Part shown: positions 27,916-36,679 of the stretch, piece after piece | Layout of the letters: each line of letters starts with the position of its first letter | How positions within the stretch are numbered: position 1 is the first letter of the stretch | NCBI GenBank assembly: GCA_947502835.1 | Contig: CANNBJ010000004.1 | Location: 231,669 to 295,668 of the forward strand | Length of the DNA stretch: 64,000 bases | Direction: 5' to 3' | Origin: Bdellovibrionales bacterium | GTDB taxonomy: Bacteria > Bdellovibrionota > UBA1018 > CAIMNF01 | Program-made: the position numbers and the translations under genes | Notes under the pieces: generated by a model | Seen by the model: only the letters and a program-made list of their open reading frames with translations | What the model was told of the DNA's origin: nothing | Database searches by the model: none

Positions 27916-29185
27916 GTGCGTGCCCTCCGTACACTGGAAACGTCCGGCAAAGCTCAAGCACTTGGTTCCGGATCGACTGGAGAGTGCTTGCATCTCCTTT
28001 GGATTCGATCACCTGTTTGATCCAGGCCGCGACTTGCTTCATTTCAGGCTGCTTCAGTCCCCGGGTGGTCATGGCGGGGGTTCCGATGCGGATTCCGCTT
28101 GTGACAAAGGGAGAGCGCTTTTCATTCGGCACGGTGTTCTTGTTTACGGTGATGCCGGCAAGATCAAGCCAGGCCTCTGCGTCCTTCCCCGAGGTTTGCC
28201 CGTCCAGGCTTCGGGAGAGATCCACAAGCATCAGGTGATTGTCGGTGCCGTTTGTGATCAGTTTGAAGCCGAGCTCCATGAGGTTCTGTGCCAGGCTCTG
28301 CGCGTTCCGGATGACCTGTTCCTGGTAGGTTTTGAATCCGGGCTGGAGGGCTTCGTGAAAGGCCACTGCCTTGGCTGCGATCACGTGCATCAGCGGGCCG
28401 CCTTGGATTCCCGGGAAGATCAGCGAGTTTACGGGTTTGATGTTTTCCGCACTCGAAAGAATGATGCCTCCGCGCGGACCCCGAAGGGTCTTGTGGGTGG
28501 TTGAAGTGGTATAGGTCGCGTGGGGAATCGGACTCGGATGCAGGCCTGCGGCCACGAGGCCCGCGATGTGGGCCATGTCCACCACGAGTTTGGCGCCGAA
28601 TTCACTCGCGATCTCGCCAAAGATCTTGAAGTCGATGATGCGTGCGTATGCCGATGCGCCTGCGATGATCACTTTCGGACGATGGGTGCGGGCAAGATCC
28701 CGGACCTGATCGAAGTCCAGAAGGTCGGTCTCCGGATTCAGTCCGTAGTGAAACGCCTTGAAGAGTTTCCCGGAAAAGTTCACGGGACTTCCGTGCGTGA
28801 GGTGCCCGCCGTGGGAGAGACTCATGCCGAGAATGGGATCGCCCGGACTCAGGAGTGCATGAAAGACCCCCATGTTCGCGCCTGAACCCGAATGGGGCTG
28901 GACGTTTGCCGCCTCTGAACCGAACAGTTTGCATACGCGTGCGATCGCAAGCGACTCGGCGGTGTCGACGTTCACGCAGCCGCCATAATAGCGTTTTCCC
29001 GGATAGCCTTCGGCATACTTGTTCGTCAGGATGGAGCCTTGGGCTTCCATGACTGCGCGGGATGCGTAGTTTTCGGAGGCAATCAACTCGAGGCCGTCTT
29101 CCTCCCGGGTCGATTCAGCTTGAATCGCAGCGTGAATCTCGGGGTCTTGGATTGACAATGGATTCCAGAAAGGGTTTTTGCTCAT
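27908..29185 (-). CDS. glyA: Serine hydroxymethyltransferase
   Basis: 425 residues, complete. The PLP lysine motif is [15 protein letters not shown]; other blocks are [25 protein letters not shown], and [17 protein letters not shown]. It converts serine and tetrahydrofolate to glycine and methylenetetrahydrofolate, and can also provide one-carbon units for purine and formyl-Met synthesis. AGGA precedes the ATG. No glycine or THF riboswitch-like leader is seen; rpiB ends only 12 bp upstream. Confidence 0.96.
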   Translation of the reverse strand: MSKNPFWNPLSIQDPEIHAAIQAESTREEDGLELIASENYASRAVMEAQGSILTNKYAEGYPGKRYYGGCVNVDTAESLAIARVCKLFGSEAANVQPHSGSGANMGVFHALLSPGDPILGMSLSHGGHLTHGSPVNFSGKLFKAFHYGLNPETDLLDFDQVRDLARTHRPKVIIAGASAYARIIDFKIFGEIASEFGAKLVVDMAHIAGLVAAGLHPSPIPHATYTTSTTHKTLRGPRGGIILSSAENIKPVNSLIFPGIQGGPLMHVIAAKAVAFHEALQPGFKTYQEQVIRNAQSLAQNLMELGFKLITNGTDNHLMLVDLSRSLDGQTSGKDAEAWLDLAGITVNKNTVPNEKRSPFVTSGIRIGTPAMTTRGLKQPEMKQVAAWIKQVIESKGDASTLQSIRNQVLELCRTFPVYGGHAHA

Positions 29186-29197
29186 GGGGAATTCCTT

Positions 29198-29656
29198 TTA
29201 TTTTCGGTGGGAGAGTTTTTCAATGCGCCGGAGGTGCCGCTGGTCCGGATCGGGCCGGGCGGCAAGAAAGCTTTTCACGATCTTGAGAGCAAGCTCCTCG
29301 TTTACGATCCGCGCGCCCAGGCAAAGCACATTTGCATGGTTGTGCTCCCGTCCAAGCTTGGCAACCTCTTCGGACTCGGCAAGCACGGCGCGGATTTCGG
29401 GGTGCCGATTGGCGGCAATCGAAACACCGATTCCGCTTCCGCAGATCAGGATCCCGAGAGTGGTGGGCCCGGGTTTCGAGGCAATCAGTTTCTCACAAAG
29501 GAGGTTTGCGTAATCAGGATAATCCACACTCGCAAGGGATGCGGGGCCGAGATCCGTGAATGTGATCCCCAGCTCGGGCGCACGTTTCCTCAGGGCTTCC
29601 TTGAGTGGCAAGCCGGCATGGTCCGAGGCGATGAGGAGATTCGCGGATGGGGTCAT
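29198..29656 (-). CDS. rpiB: Ribose-5-phosphate isomerase B
   Basis: 152 residues of the RpiB/LacAB fold: LIASDHAGLPLKE at the N-terminus, VDYPDYA, the catalytic LICGSGIGVSIAANR, and NVLCLGARIV. It interconverts ribose-5-phosphate and ribulose-5-phosphate in the pentose phosphate pathway. It starts 3 bp after the fabF stop and ends 12 bp before glyA, forming a compact fabF-rpiB-glyA unit. Confidence 0.94.
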   Translation of the reverse strand: MTPSANLLIASDHAGLPLKEALRKRAPELGITFTDLGPASLASVDYPDYANLLCEKLIASKPGPTTLGILICGSGIGVSIAANRHPEIRAVLAESEEVAKLGREHNHANVLCLGARIVNEELALKIVKSFLAARPDPDQRHLRRIEKLSHRK

Positions 29657-29659
29657 GAA

Positions 29660-30979
29660 TCAGGAATCCGCCTTCTTGAAGAGCAGCGAAACGTTCGTGC
29701 CGCCAAATCCGAAGCTGTTGCTCATTGCAACGCGAACCGGTTTTTTCACCGCCTGATTCGGAGTGAAATTCAGTCCGGTTTCAGCACATTTTGGTTCGAT
29801 GGTTTCGAGGTTGATGGTCGGAGGAACCACCGAGTCCCGGATTGAAAGAAGGGAGAAGGCGGCTTCGATTGCACCTGCGGCGCCCAAAAGGTGGCCTGTC
29901 ATCGATTTTGTCGAACTCAGGTGCAGGTTCTTTGCCGCAGGAAACAGTCTCTTGCACGCGATTGCCTCCTGGATGTCCCCGAGAGGTGTCGAGGTGCCGT
30001 GGGTGTTGATGTAGTCCATCGAATCGGCGGGAATTCCTGATTCCGTGAGGGCATTCTTCATGGCGCGATACCCGCCATCGCCGTCCTCAAGGGGTTGGGT
30101 GATGTGGAATGCGTCGGAAGAGGCGCCGTAGCCTGCGATCTCACCGTAGATTTTGGCTCCGCGTTTCTTTGCGAACTCGTACTCCTCAAGGACGAGGACA
30201 GCGGAGCCTTCTCCCATGACGAATCCGTCACGATCCACATCAAAGGGGCGTGAGGCGCGGGTGGGTTCATCGTTGCGGGTCGAGAGGGCGCGCATGGCTG
30301 CGAATCCGCCGATTCCAAGAGCGCACACCACTGATTCGGCACCGCCTGCAAGCATCACGGTGGCCTCGCCCCTTTGGATGGTGCGGTAGGATTCACCGAT
30401 GGAGTGAGCGCTTGAAGCGCATGCGGAGACCGAACAATAGTTGGTGTTCTGGGTGTTGAGCAGAATGGAGAGCTGACCTGCTGCGAGATTCGGAATGACC
30501 TGTGGAATGAAGAACGGAGAAATCCTTCGGATGCCTTTGTCGCGAAGAGTGTTGTGGGTGTCTTCGATTCCGGGAAGTCCGCCCATTCCGACGCCGATGT
30601 TGATTCCGATTTCGGTTGCCGGGATTTGGTCCCGAACCTGATCAAGTCCCGAATCCGCGTACGCTTCCACACCCGCCACGAGCGCAAGGTGGATGAAGCG
30701 GTCCATGCGCTTCATTTCCCGCGGGGATACGGCCTGGGTGACAGGGGGTTGATCCTTGCCTCTCGGGTAAAGGGGAGTCGCAAGGGGGGCGGTCGGGTCG
30801 AAGTGTTTCACTTCGCCTGCAATCTGGGCTGAGCAATCCCCCGGATCAAACAGGGTCACCTTTGCGATTCCCGATTTTCCTTCCACAATGGAATTCCAAG
30901 AGGATTCCCGGGAGTTGCCCACGGGGCTGACAATGCCGATTCCTGTCACGACGACGCGATTTTTTCCGAATGGAGACAT
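29660..30979 (-). CDS. fabF: Beta-ketoacyl-ACP synthase II
   Basis: 439 residues. The Cys-His-His triad is complete: C187 in SVSACASSAHSIG, THGTSTPLGD, and TKSMTGHLLGAAGA, with NSFGFGGTN at the end. It elongates acyl-ACP by condensation with malonyl-ACP. Compared with typical FabF proteins it carries an extra stretch of ~20-25 residues around 63-86 (APLATPLYPRGKDQPPVTQA), at a place where the normal enzyme has a short turn. The gene is 8 kb from the fabD-fabG-acpP cluster. Confidence 0.95.
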   Translation of the reverse strand: MSPFGKNRVVVTGIGIVSPVGNSRESSWNSIVEGKSGIAKVTLFDPGDCSAQIAGEVKHFDPTAPLATPLYPRGKDQPPVTQAVSPREMKRMDRFIHLALVAGVEAYADSGLDQVRDQIPATEIGINIGVGMGGLPGIEDTHNTLRDKGIRRISPFFIPQVIPNLAAGQLSILLNTQNTNYCSVSACASSAHSIGESYRTIQRGEATVMLAGGAESVVCALGIGGFAAMRALSTRNDEPTRASRPFDVDRDGFVMGEGSAVLVLEEYEFAKKRGAKIYGEIAGYGASSDAFHITQPLEDGDGGYRAMKNALTESGIPADSMDYINTHGTSTPLGDIQEAIACKRLFPAAKNLHLSSTKSMTGHLLGAAGAIEAAFSLLSIRDSVVPPTINLETIEPKCAETGLNFTPNQAVKKPVRVAMSNSFGFGGTNVSLLFKKADS

Positions 30980-31107
30980 GTCGGGAATTTACCTTGGGAA
31001 TGCCGCATTTGGAACGTGAAAATGCAGCAAATCAGGCGGAGTTTGAATGAAAAGGATTGATCTTTTGCGACTCGCTGAAGCATGCTCACGGAGAGGGGGA
31101 TTTGCGC

Positions 31108-31617
31108 ATGAAACGGATCGGGATTCTTGTGTGGTGTTTGGCAATCCTTGCGCTTTCACAGGGTGCGTATTCCTACCCTGCGGTCGGAGATCGGGTGCGA
31201 TATGAGGCTCTGTTTGAGGGTGCCGTGGTGGTTCAGGAAAAGGAGATCACGCATCAATCCCCCGAGGGCGAGGGTTTCGGGGTTCACAGTGTCACGACCT
31301 ACCGTGGAACCATTGTGGAGGAGAGGCGGGTCGAGTTGCCCCGGAGTTTCTTGTATACGCCCGAAAAGATCGCCCATGTCATCAAGGATTGCGTGAGACG
31401 CGAGGGTGCTCTCTCCCGAATGGATGTGCTCGGGGTTTCGATGAGTGTGTGCGAGTTCTACAACGAGGATTCGCAGCTTTCCTCAATCCTCGGTCCCGTT
31501 CCCTTCGGGCTCATCCGGTTTCAGGTGTACATCGGAGACGAGGATTTTCTGGATTTCCATCTCACCGCCCGATTCGATGGCGGATCACAAAAGGGCATTT
31601 CTCAGTCGCTCCAGTGA
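31108..31617 (+). CDS. Small secreted protein of unknown function
   Basis: 169 residues from ATG 31108, giving a proper signal peptide (MKRIGILVWCLAILALSQGAYS); GAGAGGGGGA lies upstream. The mature protein is beta-rich (VGDRVRYEALFEGAVVVQEKE, GFGVHSVTTYRGTIVEERRVE) with two Cys (KDCVRRE, SVCEFYN) that may form a disulfide. I do not recognise the family. It converges with the lipoprotein gene on the other strand, overlapping it by 33 bp. Confidence 0.6.
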   Translation: MKRIGILVWCLAILALSQGAYSYPAVGDRVRYEALFEGAVVVQEKEITHQSPEGEGFGVHSVTTYRGTIVEERRVELPRSFLYTPEKIAHVIKDCVRREGALSRMDVLGVSMSVCEFYNEDSQLSSILGPVPFGLIRFQVYIGDEDFLDFHLTARFDGGSQKGISQSLQ

Positions 31618-32601
31618 CTGCAGCTTTGCGGGGTTCTTTTCATTCGTGAGAGCTTCAGTAAAATCGAGGCGGGAGAGAATTCCCTGGACGGAATCCTCGT
31701 CCTTCGGGTCGTAGCCCACGGACTGCAAAAACGCCCGCGTCTCTTGTGCATATTCGAACACCCTTGCGATATAGCCGATCTGGGAGGGGTCGCGAGCCGT
31801 GAAGTCGGGGGCGAAGATCCGGAGCAGTGGGTCGCCTGTGGATCGATCTTTCCCCGGGCTTCCCTCGCCCAGAGCGCTCATGGCAATCGACAAACCAAGG
31901 GATTTCAGTGCATTTTGCCGCACGCGCAACAGAAAAACAGCGATCGACTCGTTCTGCGACACGAGCTTTTCCGATTCGGAGAGTTCACGAAACGAGCGGG
32001 CCCCGCTGTCGATCCCGTCCTTTGCCCGGAGGCCTGACTCCAAAACCCGGTTCAAGGTCATCTCGGGGGTTCCGGGAAGAGCCCGCAGGGATCCTTCCTG
32101 CGCGAAATTGACAAAATGAAGGGCTGCGCCCAGAGCCCTGAGATTCTCAAGGGCCGAGGCTTCGATCCAGATTCTGGCCTGCCCGAACACCATGGCAAGG
32201 GAAGTGGTGACGAGTCGATCACGGTGGGCGGGGGTCTCCAGCGCGGGTTTCCAGAATTGGAACTCGAGTGCTGAAACGTACCGGGATGCGTACGCGATCT
32301 TCGCGAAGGGATCGGAGACCGACTCCAGAGCCTCGATGGCTTCCCTGCGTGCCCGGGGAGTGTTTCCGACCCTCATGTCGAAATACGTGAAGTTCCGGTC
32401 GCGCTCCAGTTCCGAGGTGCTCGTGTTTGATGCGGGAGTGACTTGTGCGAGGGACAAGGCCTCCGGAGAATGGAGGGTGCCGGATTGAGGGCGCGCGAGT
32501 CCGGTCCCGTCCCGAAACCGGGTGCAGGCAAACAAGGAGAGGGCAAGGGTGAGTCCCGCCAGGGTGAGTCCCGCCAGGGTGAGGAGTGCTCCCGATTTCA
32601 T
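31585..32601 (-). CDS. Lipoprotein of unknown function
   Basis: 338 residues. The signal sequence contains a short repeat (LAGLTLAGLTLA, encoded by a 15-bp tandem repeat) and ends in a lipobox, LSLFAC. The mature part is helical, with no recognised motifs (RVGNTPRARREAIEALESVSDPFAKIAY and so on). It is probably anchored in the outer membrane facing the periplasm. No co-oriented neighbour is close, so it appears monocistronic. Confidence 0.65.
   Translation of the reverse strand: MKSGALLTLAGLTLAGLTLALSLFACTRFRDGTGLARPQSGTLHSPEALSLAQVTPASNTSTSELERDRNFTYFDMRVGNTPRARREAIEALESVSDPFAKIAYASRYVSALEFQFWKPALETPAHRDRLVTTSLAMVFGQARIWIEASALENLRALGAALHFVNFAQEGSLRALPGTPEMTLNRVLESGLRAKDGIDSGARSFRELSESEKLVSQNESIAVFLLRVRQNALKSLGLSIAMSALGEGSPGKDRSTGDPLLRIFAPDFTARDPSQIGYIARVFEYAQETRAFLQSVGYDPKDEDSVQGILSRLDFTEALTNEKNPAKLQSLERLRNALL
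32546..32583. repeat. 15-bp tandem repeat in a lipoprotein signal sequence
   Basis: The unit AGGGTGAGTCCCGCC occurs at 32546-32560 and 32561-32575 and is followed by half a unit to 32583. In the minus-strand lipoprotein it encodes two consecutive LAGLT blocks of the hydrophobic core. Because 15 is a multiple of three, copy-number change would lengthen or shorten the signal core without shifting frame. Confidence 0.8.
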
Positions 32602-32677
32602 GTTTCCTTTTCTTATCGCTTGGTTATGTAAAAATCAAATCGGCCGCCTCCCCCGGGGCGAAGGGTGCGGGCTTATT

Positions 32678-32719
32678 TAAACAAATTTTGTTTACTTAAC
32701 AACGGATCCTGTGTAGCTT
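32678..32719 (+). promoter_or_regulatory. Promoter with perfect operator-like palindrome before the S41 protease gene
   Basis: A 17-bp perfect palindrome TAAACAAA-T-TTTGTTTA occupies 32678-32694. It overlaps a possible -35 box TTTACT (32691-32696), which is spaced 17 bp from TAGCTT (32714-32719). Transcription would begin at or next to the ATG at 32727. The palindrome is in the right place for a repressor site. Box quality is modest; the palindrome itself is certain. Confidence 0.45.
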
Positions 32720-32726
32720 CGCCGGC

Positions 32727-34556
32727 ATGAAAAACACACTTCTAGGTTCGGGATGGGTTTTGGGATTGGTTCTGATCGGACTTGCCGGGTGCGATCCGGT
32801 TCCGCGGCGTACGCTCACCACGGAGGAAAAAATCGCGGATTTGTATTGGATCTACTCCCAGTTCGGCGAGAACTATGCGCCGCTTGAGATGAAGCAGAAA
32901 CTTCATGGGCTCGACTACGAGAAGTGGAAGGCGGATACGATCGAAGCCGCAAAGCTCACCAAGACCAACGACGAGTTCTACCAGCTCATGATGAAGTTTG
33001 TGGCGGGATTCAAGGATGCCCACACTTCGGCTTCTCTTACGAACTCTTCGCTCCCCAATCGTGCGCAGGTGGCATTTCTCGGATTCGGCGGATACCGTCA
33101 CGGGGATTCCCTCATTGTGAAGAAGCTTCTTCCCACCATCTCAAAGGATTCTGCGTACCCCGTCGCAGTCGGGGATGAGATTCTTGCCATCAATGGTCTG
33201 ACCTTGAAGGATGCGATTGATCGAGACTTGGTTCCCCTCCGGGATCTCGGGAACCGAGAGGCGAATTATACTTTTCACATGAACAAGCTTTTCAACCGTG
33301 TTTCGACTGTGAACGGACTGCCCGCGGAATCGGATGCCGTGCTTACGGTCAAGCGGGATGATCGGAAACTCACGGTCAAGCTCCCTTGGGTTCTGAGGGA
33401 TCTCGTTCAATTCCGCGCCGAGCAGGATGCGGCCACGCAAAAGACAAAGTCGGGGAATTTCCTGATGGTGTCGGATGATGCGGATCCGACGCGGCTGTTT
33501 TCCTTCAATTTCATCGGTTTTGACGGCAAGGTGCTTAAGCCCATGGAGCAAATCGAGAAGGTGACCCGGGGGCTGCGAAAAAAGTTTTCGGATGGTTTCC
33601 GGATGATCGATTCCATAGCAGGTTGGAGTCCGGTGGATGAACTTGCGACCGCAAGCATCGACGCCGCCACTCCGATGGAAAGGCTCAAGGAAGTAAGGGC
33701 TGTTCCCGCGAATGCGGTCTATGTGGATGGATCGAAGACCTATCCGGCTTACATTGTGCCAGCGAAGGTCAAGACCGCCGATGGGACCGAGACCCGCGAG
33801 AAGCGGCTGGTCGGGTACATTTTGATCGATACCTTTTCGCCGAGTTCGGATGAGGATGAGGTGATTGCGGAGTTCAAGAACACACTTTCAGCCATGCAAG
33901 CACTCGGTGTTCAGCATCTGGTGCTCGACACCATCAACAATGGGGGCGGATCGCTCGTTCTCGGGATGAAGATGGCGCAACTTTTGTCTCCCTCGAAAAT
34001 CGAGATGCCGAAGATCCAATACCGCTTGAGTGACAGCTGGCTTGATCAGTTCGAGACCGAGTCCCTTGATGCCCTAAGTGATTCGGAGCGTGAGTATTCA
34101 CGAAGGTTGCTTGCAAGATTTCTTCAGCAGAAGGATTCGGGGAACCGCCTCTCGAGCATTGAAAGCGCGGAAACTCTCGCTCCTTTCTCGATCAATGAGA
34201 ACCGGGATCTTGAGCAGCCTTTCAAGGTGGTGTTGCTCGTGAACGAGATGTGCGCTTCCATGTGCGACATCTTCGCCGGGATCCTGCAAGACAACGAGAT
34301 GGCAACGGTGATGGGAGCCCGGACCATGGGGGCCGGCGGAAACGTCGTGGCCTACAACCAGGCGCCGAACTCGCACTTGGAACTCAGGCAGACCGAGTCC
34401 CTGATTGTCAGGAAGAATCCGAACGCCGACCAGACGCCGAGCTACATCGAGAACTTCGGGATCGAACCCGAGGTGGAGATCAAGGTGAGCGAGATGGCGA
34501 AGACCAAGTATGTTGATGCCATCAAGAAGGCCATGAGTGAAGTAACGAAACAGTAG
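32727..34556 (+). CDS. Lipoprotein S41-family (CtpA/tail-specific-like) peptidase
   Basis: 609 residues with a lipoprotein signal ending LIGLAGC. An N-terminal helical region is followed by a PDZ-like segment (AVGDEILAINGLTLKDAI, about 145-165). The C-terminal S41 protease core has IDTFSPSSDEDE, HLVLDTINNGGGSLVLG and the putative serine S511 in VLLVNEMCASMCDIFAG (the family's SASAxE position). It would act on periplasmic proteins. No Shine-Dalgarno precedes the ATG. It converges with the histidine kinase gene, 10 bp apart. Confidence 0.85.
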   Translation: MKNTLLGSGWVLGLVLIGLAGCDPVPRRTLTTEEKIADLYWIYSQFGENYAPLEMKQKLHGLDYEKWKADTIEAAKLTKTNDEFYQLMMKFVAGFKDAHTSASLTNSSLPNRAQVAFLGFGGYRHGDSLIVKKLLPTISKDSAYPVAVGDEILAINGLTLKDAIDRDLVPLRDLGNREANYTFHMNKLFNRVSTVNGLPAESDAVLTVKRDDRKLTVKLPWVLRDLVQFRAEQDAATQKTKSGNFLMVSDDADPTRLFSFNFIGFDGKVLKPMEQIEKVTRGLRKKFSDGFRMIDSIAGWSPVDELATASIDAATPMERLKEVRAVPANAVYVDGSKTYPAYIVPAKVKTADGTETREKRLVGYILIDTFSPSSDEDEVIAEFKNTLSAMQALGVQHLVLDTINNGGGSLVLGMKMAQLLSPSKIEMPKIQYRLSDSWLDQFETESLDALSDSEREYSRRLLARFLQQKDSGNRLSSIESAETLAPFSINENRDLEQPFKVVLLVNEMCASMCDIFAGILQDNEMATVMGARTMGAGGNVVAYNQAPNSHLELRQTESLIVRKNPNADQTPSYIENFGIEPEVEIKVSEMAKTKYVDAIKKAMSEVTKQ

Positions 34557-34566
34557 GAGATGCGGG

Positions 34567-35280
34567 TTAATCGGGGCGCTGGAGGATGGAAACCTCAGTG
34601 CCGCGATCGGGAGCGGTCAGTGCTTTCCATGACAGTTCAAGATTCTGTTTGTGAGCCAAAAGGTTCGCGATCTTGATGCCGAGACCTGATCCGGATTCTC
34701 CACTGGTTCCCGGTTCACTGAAATTTCCATGGTCCAGGGCTTCTTTAGGAATTCCCTTGCCTTGATCCCGAATCAACCAGGTTACTCCCTTGGCCGGATC
34801 AAAGTGAGTGGAGATCTGAACCTGGGTTCCTTTAGGGCTGAATTTGATCGCATTGGAGAGAAGGTTGAGAAAAACCTGATAGATGAAGGATTCAGGGTTT
34901 ACCTTGAGTTGGTGCTCAGGATGAGTCTGATCCGTTCGAATCGAGATCGATTTATCCTCGAGTCTGCTCTTCAACCAAGGAGTCAGTTTTTCCAGAGCCT
35001 CCTGGCAAGAGAGGAGGGAACTTGGCATCGGAATCTCCTCATGAGCGGCGGCGTATGACTCTACATTGGAAATGATTTCTCGAATCATCATTTGTGAGTT
35101 TTCAAGCTGATTGATGATTCTTGGCTCAAGTTCTTCTTTTGGGCCCTTTCTCAGTTTTCTGAGCAGTTGGAGCGCGCTCACCATGGGCTCCTTGATGTCG
35201 TGACTCAGGATTCTAAGCAGTCGAAAACGCCATTCGCTTTCGGTCCGGAGTTTCTCTCTTTCTTTTTTTACAGAGATCAA
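34567..35280 (-). CDS. Histidine kinase catalytic part (3' half of a kinase split by TAG)
   Basis: 237 residues if started at TTG 35280, which has GGAG six bases upstream. It contains an H-box (RILSHDIKEPMVS, H27), N-box (FLNLLSNAIKFSPKGT), G1 (IRDQGKGIP) and G2 (GSGLGIKIANLLA). It lacks any membrane or sensor part. The frame is continuous with the upstream membrane ORF, separated only by one TAG (35298-35296) and five codons, so the two look like halves of one 429-codon kinase. Whether it is translated separately from the TTG is open. Its partner is most likely the divergent regulator at 35937. Confidence 0.8.
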   Translation of the reverse strand: MISVKKEREKLRTESEWRFRLLRILSHDIKEPMVSALQLLRKLRKGPKEELEPRIINQLENSQMMIREIISNVESYAAAHEEIPMPSSLLSCQEALEKLTPWLKSRLEDKSISIRTDQTHPEHQLKVNPESFIYQVFLNLLSNAIKFSPKGTQVQISTHFDPAKGVTWLIRDQGKGIPKEALDHGNFSEPGTSGESGSGLGIKIANLLAHKQNLELSWKALTAPDRGTEVSILQRPD

Positions 35281-35295
35281 AGCATCGCTCCACGC

Positions 35296-35853
35296 CTAAG
35301 AAATGACCCTGAACTGATAGGTCGTTAGCAGAAGGATTGAGAGGTCCATCAATTCCCTGAGGATCACGAGGTTTTCTTCTTTCATGCGTTTGTGGAGGTA
35401 CCAGGAATTCACAAAGGGGGCGAGGGGGAGGGAGAGCTGAATCACGCACATGCCCCCGAGCAGGTAGGTGAGGGGTTTTGACTTTCCCCGAAACATCATC
35501 AAAACCAGGATGAATTGAGGAATCGCAACGAGGTTGACGTGTGAAGTCGGGCCCAAAAAGGAGCAAATCCAGATCGAGGCCAGGGCATTTGAGATCTGGG
35601 AAACGACATTGAGCCTGGCCTCATGAATGCTTGATTTTCGAAACCAATACGGCGCCCCGATCAGAAAAAGGAGTAGATTTACAGGAATTGCAGTGTAGGG
35701 GTTAAAATCTTGCGGAGTAAAGAAAGCCGAGAAGGCGAGTGTGGTTGAACTGTAGATCAGGGTAAAGCGTTGTACATAGCTTTGCCGGGTCGCGAGAGTG
35801 GACTCATGGGGCAGGGAGGAAGCAGGTTGATTCATAGGTAGCCTAGGATTCAT
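35296..35853 (-). CDS. Membrane sensor part of the split histidine kinase
   Basis: 185 residues from ATG 35853 (alternatives at 35883 and 35835). It has about five to six hydrophobic segments (IPVNLLLFLIGAPYWF, ISNALASIWICSFLG, LVAIPQFILVLMMF, LTYLLGGMCVIQLSLPLAPF, LMDLSILLLTTYQ), resembling MASE-like integral-membrane sensor domains. It ends at a TAG exactly where a coiled-coil linker to the dimerisation helix would begin, and the same frame continues into the kinase ORF. On its own it would be a sensor without output. Confidence 0.7.
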   Translation of the reverse strand: MNPRLPMNQPASSLPHESTLATRQSYVQRFTLIYSSTTLAFSAFFTPQDFNPYTAIPVNLLLFLIGAPYWFRKSSIHEARLNVVSQISNALASIWICSFLGPTSHVNLVAIPQFILVLMMFRGKSKPLTYLLGGMCVIQLSLPLAPFVNSWYLHKRMKEENLVILRELMDLSILLLTTYQFRVIS

Positions 35854-35936
35854 CTCATAAATGTCCCATTGAATGAGGGTCAAATCACTTTTTTTTGAGT
35901 TGACTGAATTCTAAATTCATCCCAATCACTTGGAAC

Positions 35937-36626
35937 ATGGGTAGGGCACCAAAGATCTTATGGCTCGAGGACAATCCCAGAATGGTGGAGTTGTTTCGGG
36001 AGGAGTTCGAATCTTTCTTTGGGGTTCATCAGGTGGAAACACTTGGGGATCTCAGGCTTCTTTCTGTTCAGGAATTGAATGATCATGATGCGGTACTTCT
36101 GGATATGGAGCTCCCGGAGGGTGCGGTCGGACTGGAGGCCATTCAGTATCTGAAGTCAGTAGGGCTTCGATCCCCGGTCCTTGTTTTATCGAACGATGAA
36201 TCCATTCAGAGCCGGATTCAGATGCTCTCAAACGGTGCTGATGATTATCTCTGGAAAGCCATGGACCCAGTCGAGATGTTGGTTCGGATTAAAAACGCAA
36301 TCTTAAGGTGTCAAGAAAACAAAAAAAACACTGAGCCCGGACTGGGAAGTCTCGCCTTGTTTCCAAATCAAATTACGGCTTATCTGAGCGGGAAATCCTT
36401 GGCGCTCTCGAAAATTGAGTTTCACTTGATGTTGATCCTGATTCGAAACCATCCCGTGCCGGTGAGTCTGGACGAACTTAAGTCTGAGGTCTGGAAACTT
36501 CCAAGTCTTGAGATCGGCACAATCAATACCTTCATTTGGAAGCTGAATAAGAAACTGTCCGAGTGGGAGTTTCGAATTGCAAAGCTTGGTGAGACGGTAG
36601 CGCTTCACTCAAAATCTATTGAGTAG
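35937..36626 (+). CDS. OmpR-like response regulator
   Basis: 229 residues. Receiver domain: acidic pair in LWLEDN (E11, D12), phosphoacceptor D56 in LLDMELPEG, and lysine in YLWKAMDP. A C-terminal winged-helix-like domain follows (SLALSKIEFHLMLILIRNH, TINTFIWKLNKKL). It is divergent from the split kinase, with 83 bp between starts, forming a probable two-component pair. Base composition in this stretch appears lower in GC than the rest of the window. Confidence 0.85.
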   Translation: MGRAPKILWLEDNPRMVELFREEFESFFGVHQVETLGDLRLLSVQELNDHDAVLLDMELPEGAVGLEAIQYLKSVGLRSPVLVLSNDESIQSRIQMLSNGADDYLWKAMDPVEMLVRIKNAILRCQENKKNTEPGLGSLALFPNQITAYLSGKSLALSKIEFHLMLILIRNHPVPVSLDELKSEVWKLPSLEIGTINTFIWKLNKKLSEWEFRIAKLGETVALHSKSIE

Positions 36627-36679
36627 AGAATCCTGATTCCCCTCCCTAAACTACTTTCATTCAACCAAGGGAGGGATTT

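Noticed and set aside
29186..29197. Glycine or folate riboswitch before glyA
   Set aside because: Only 12 bp separate rpiB and glyA, leaving no room for an aptamer.
35296..35298. TAG read as pyrrolysine or by suppression
   Set aside because: Other genes here (for example those ending at 3603, 10827 and 47681) use TAG as a normal stop, and no special structure is visible after it.
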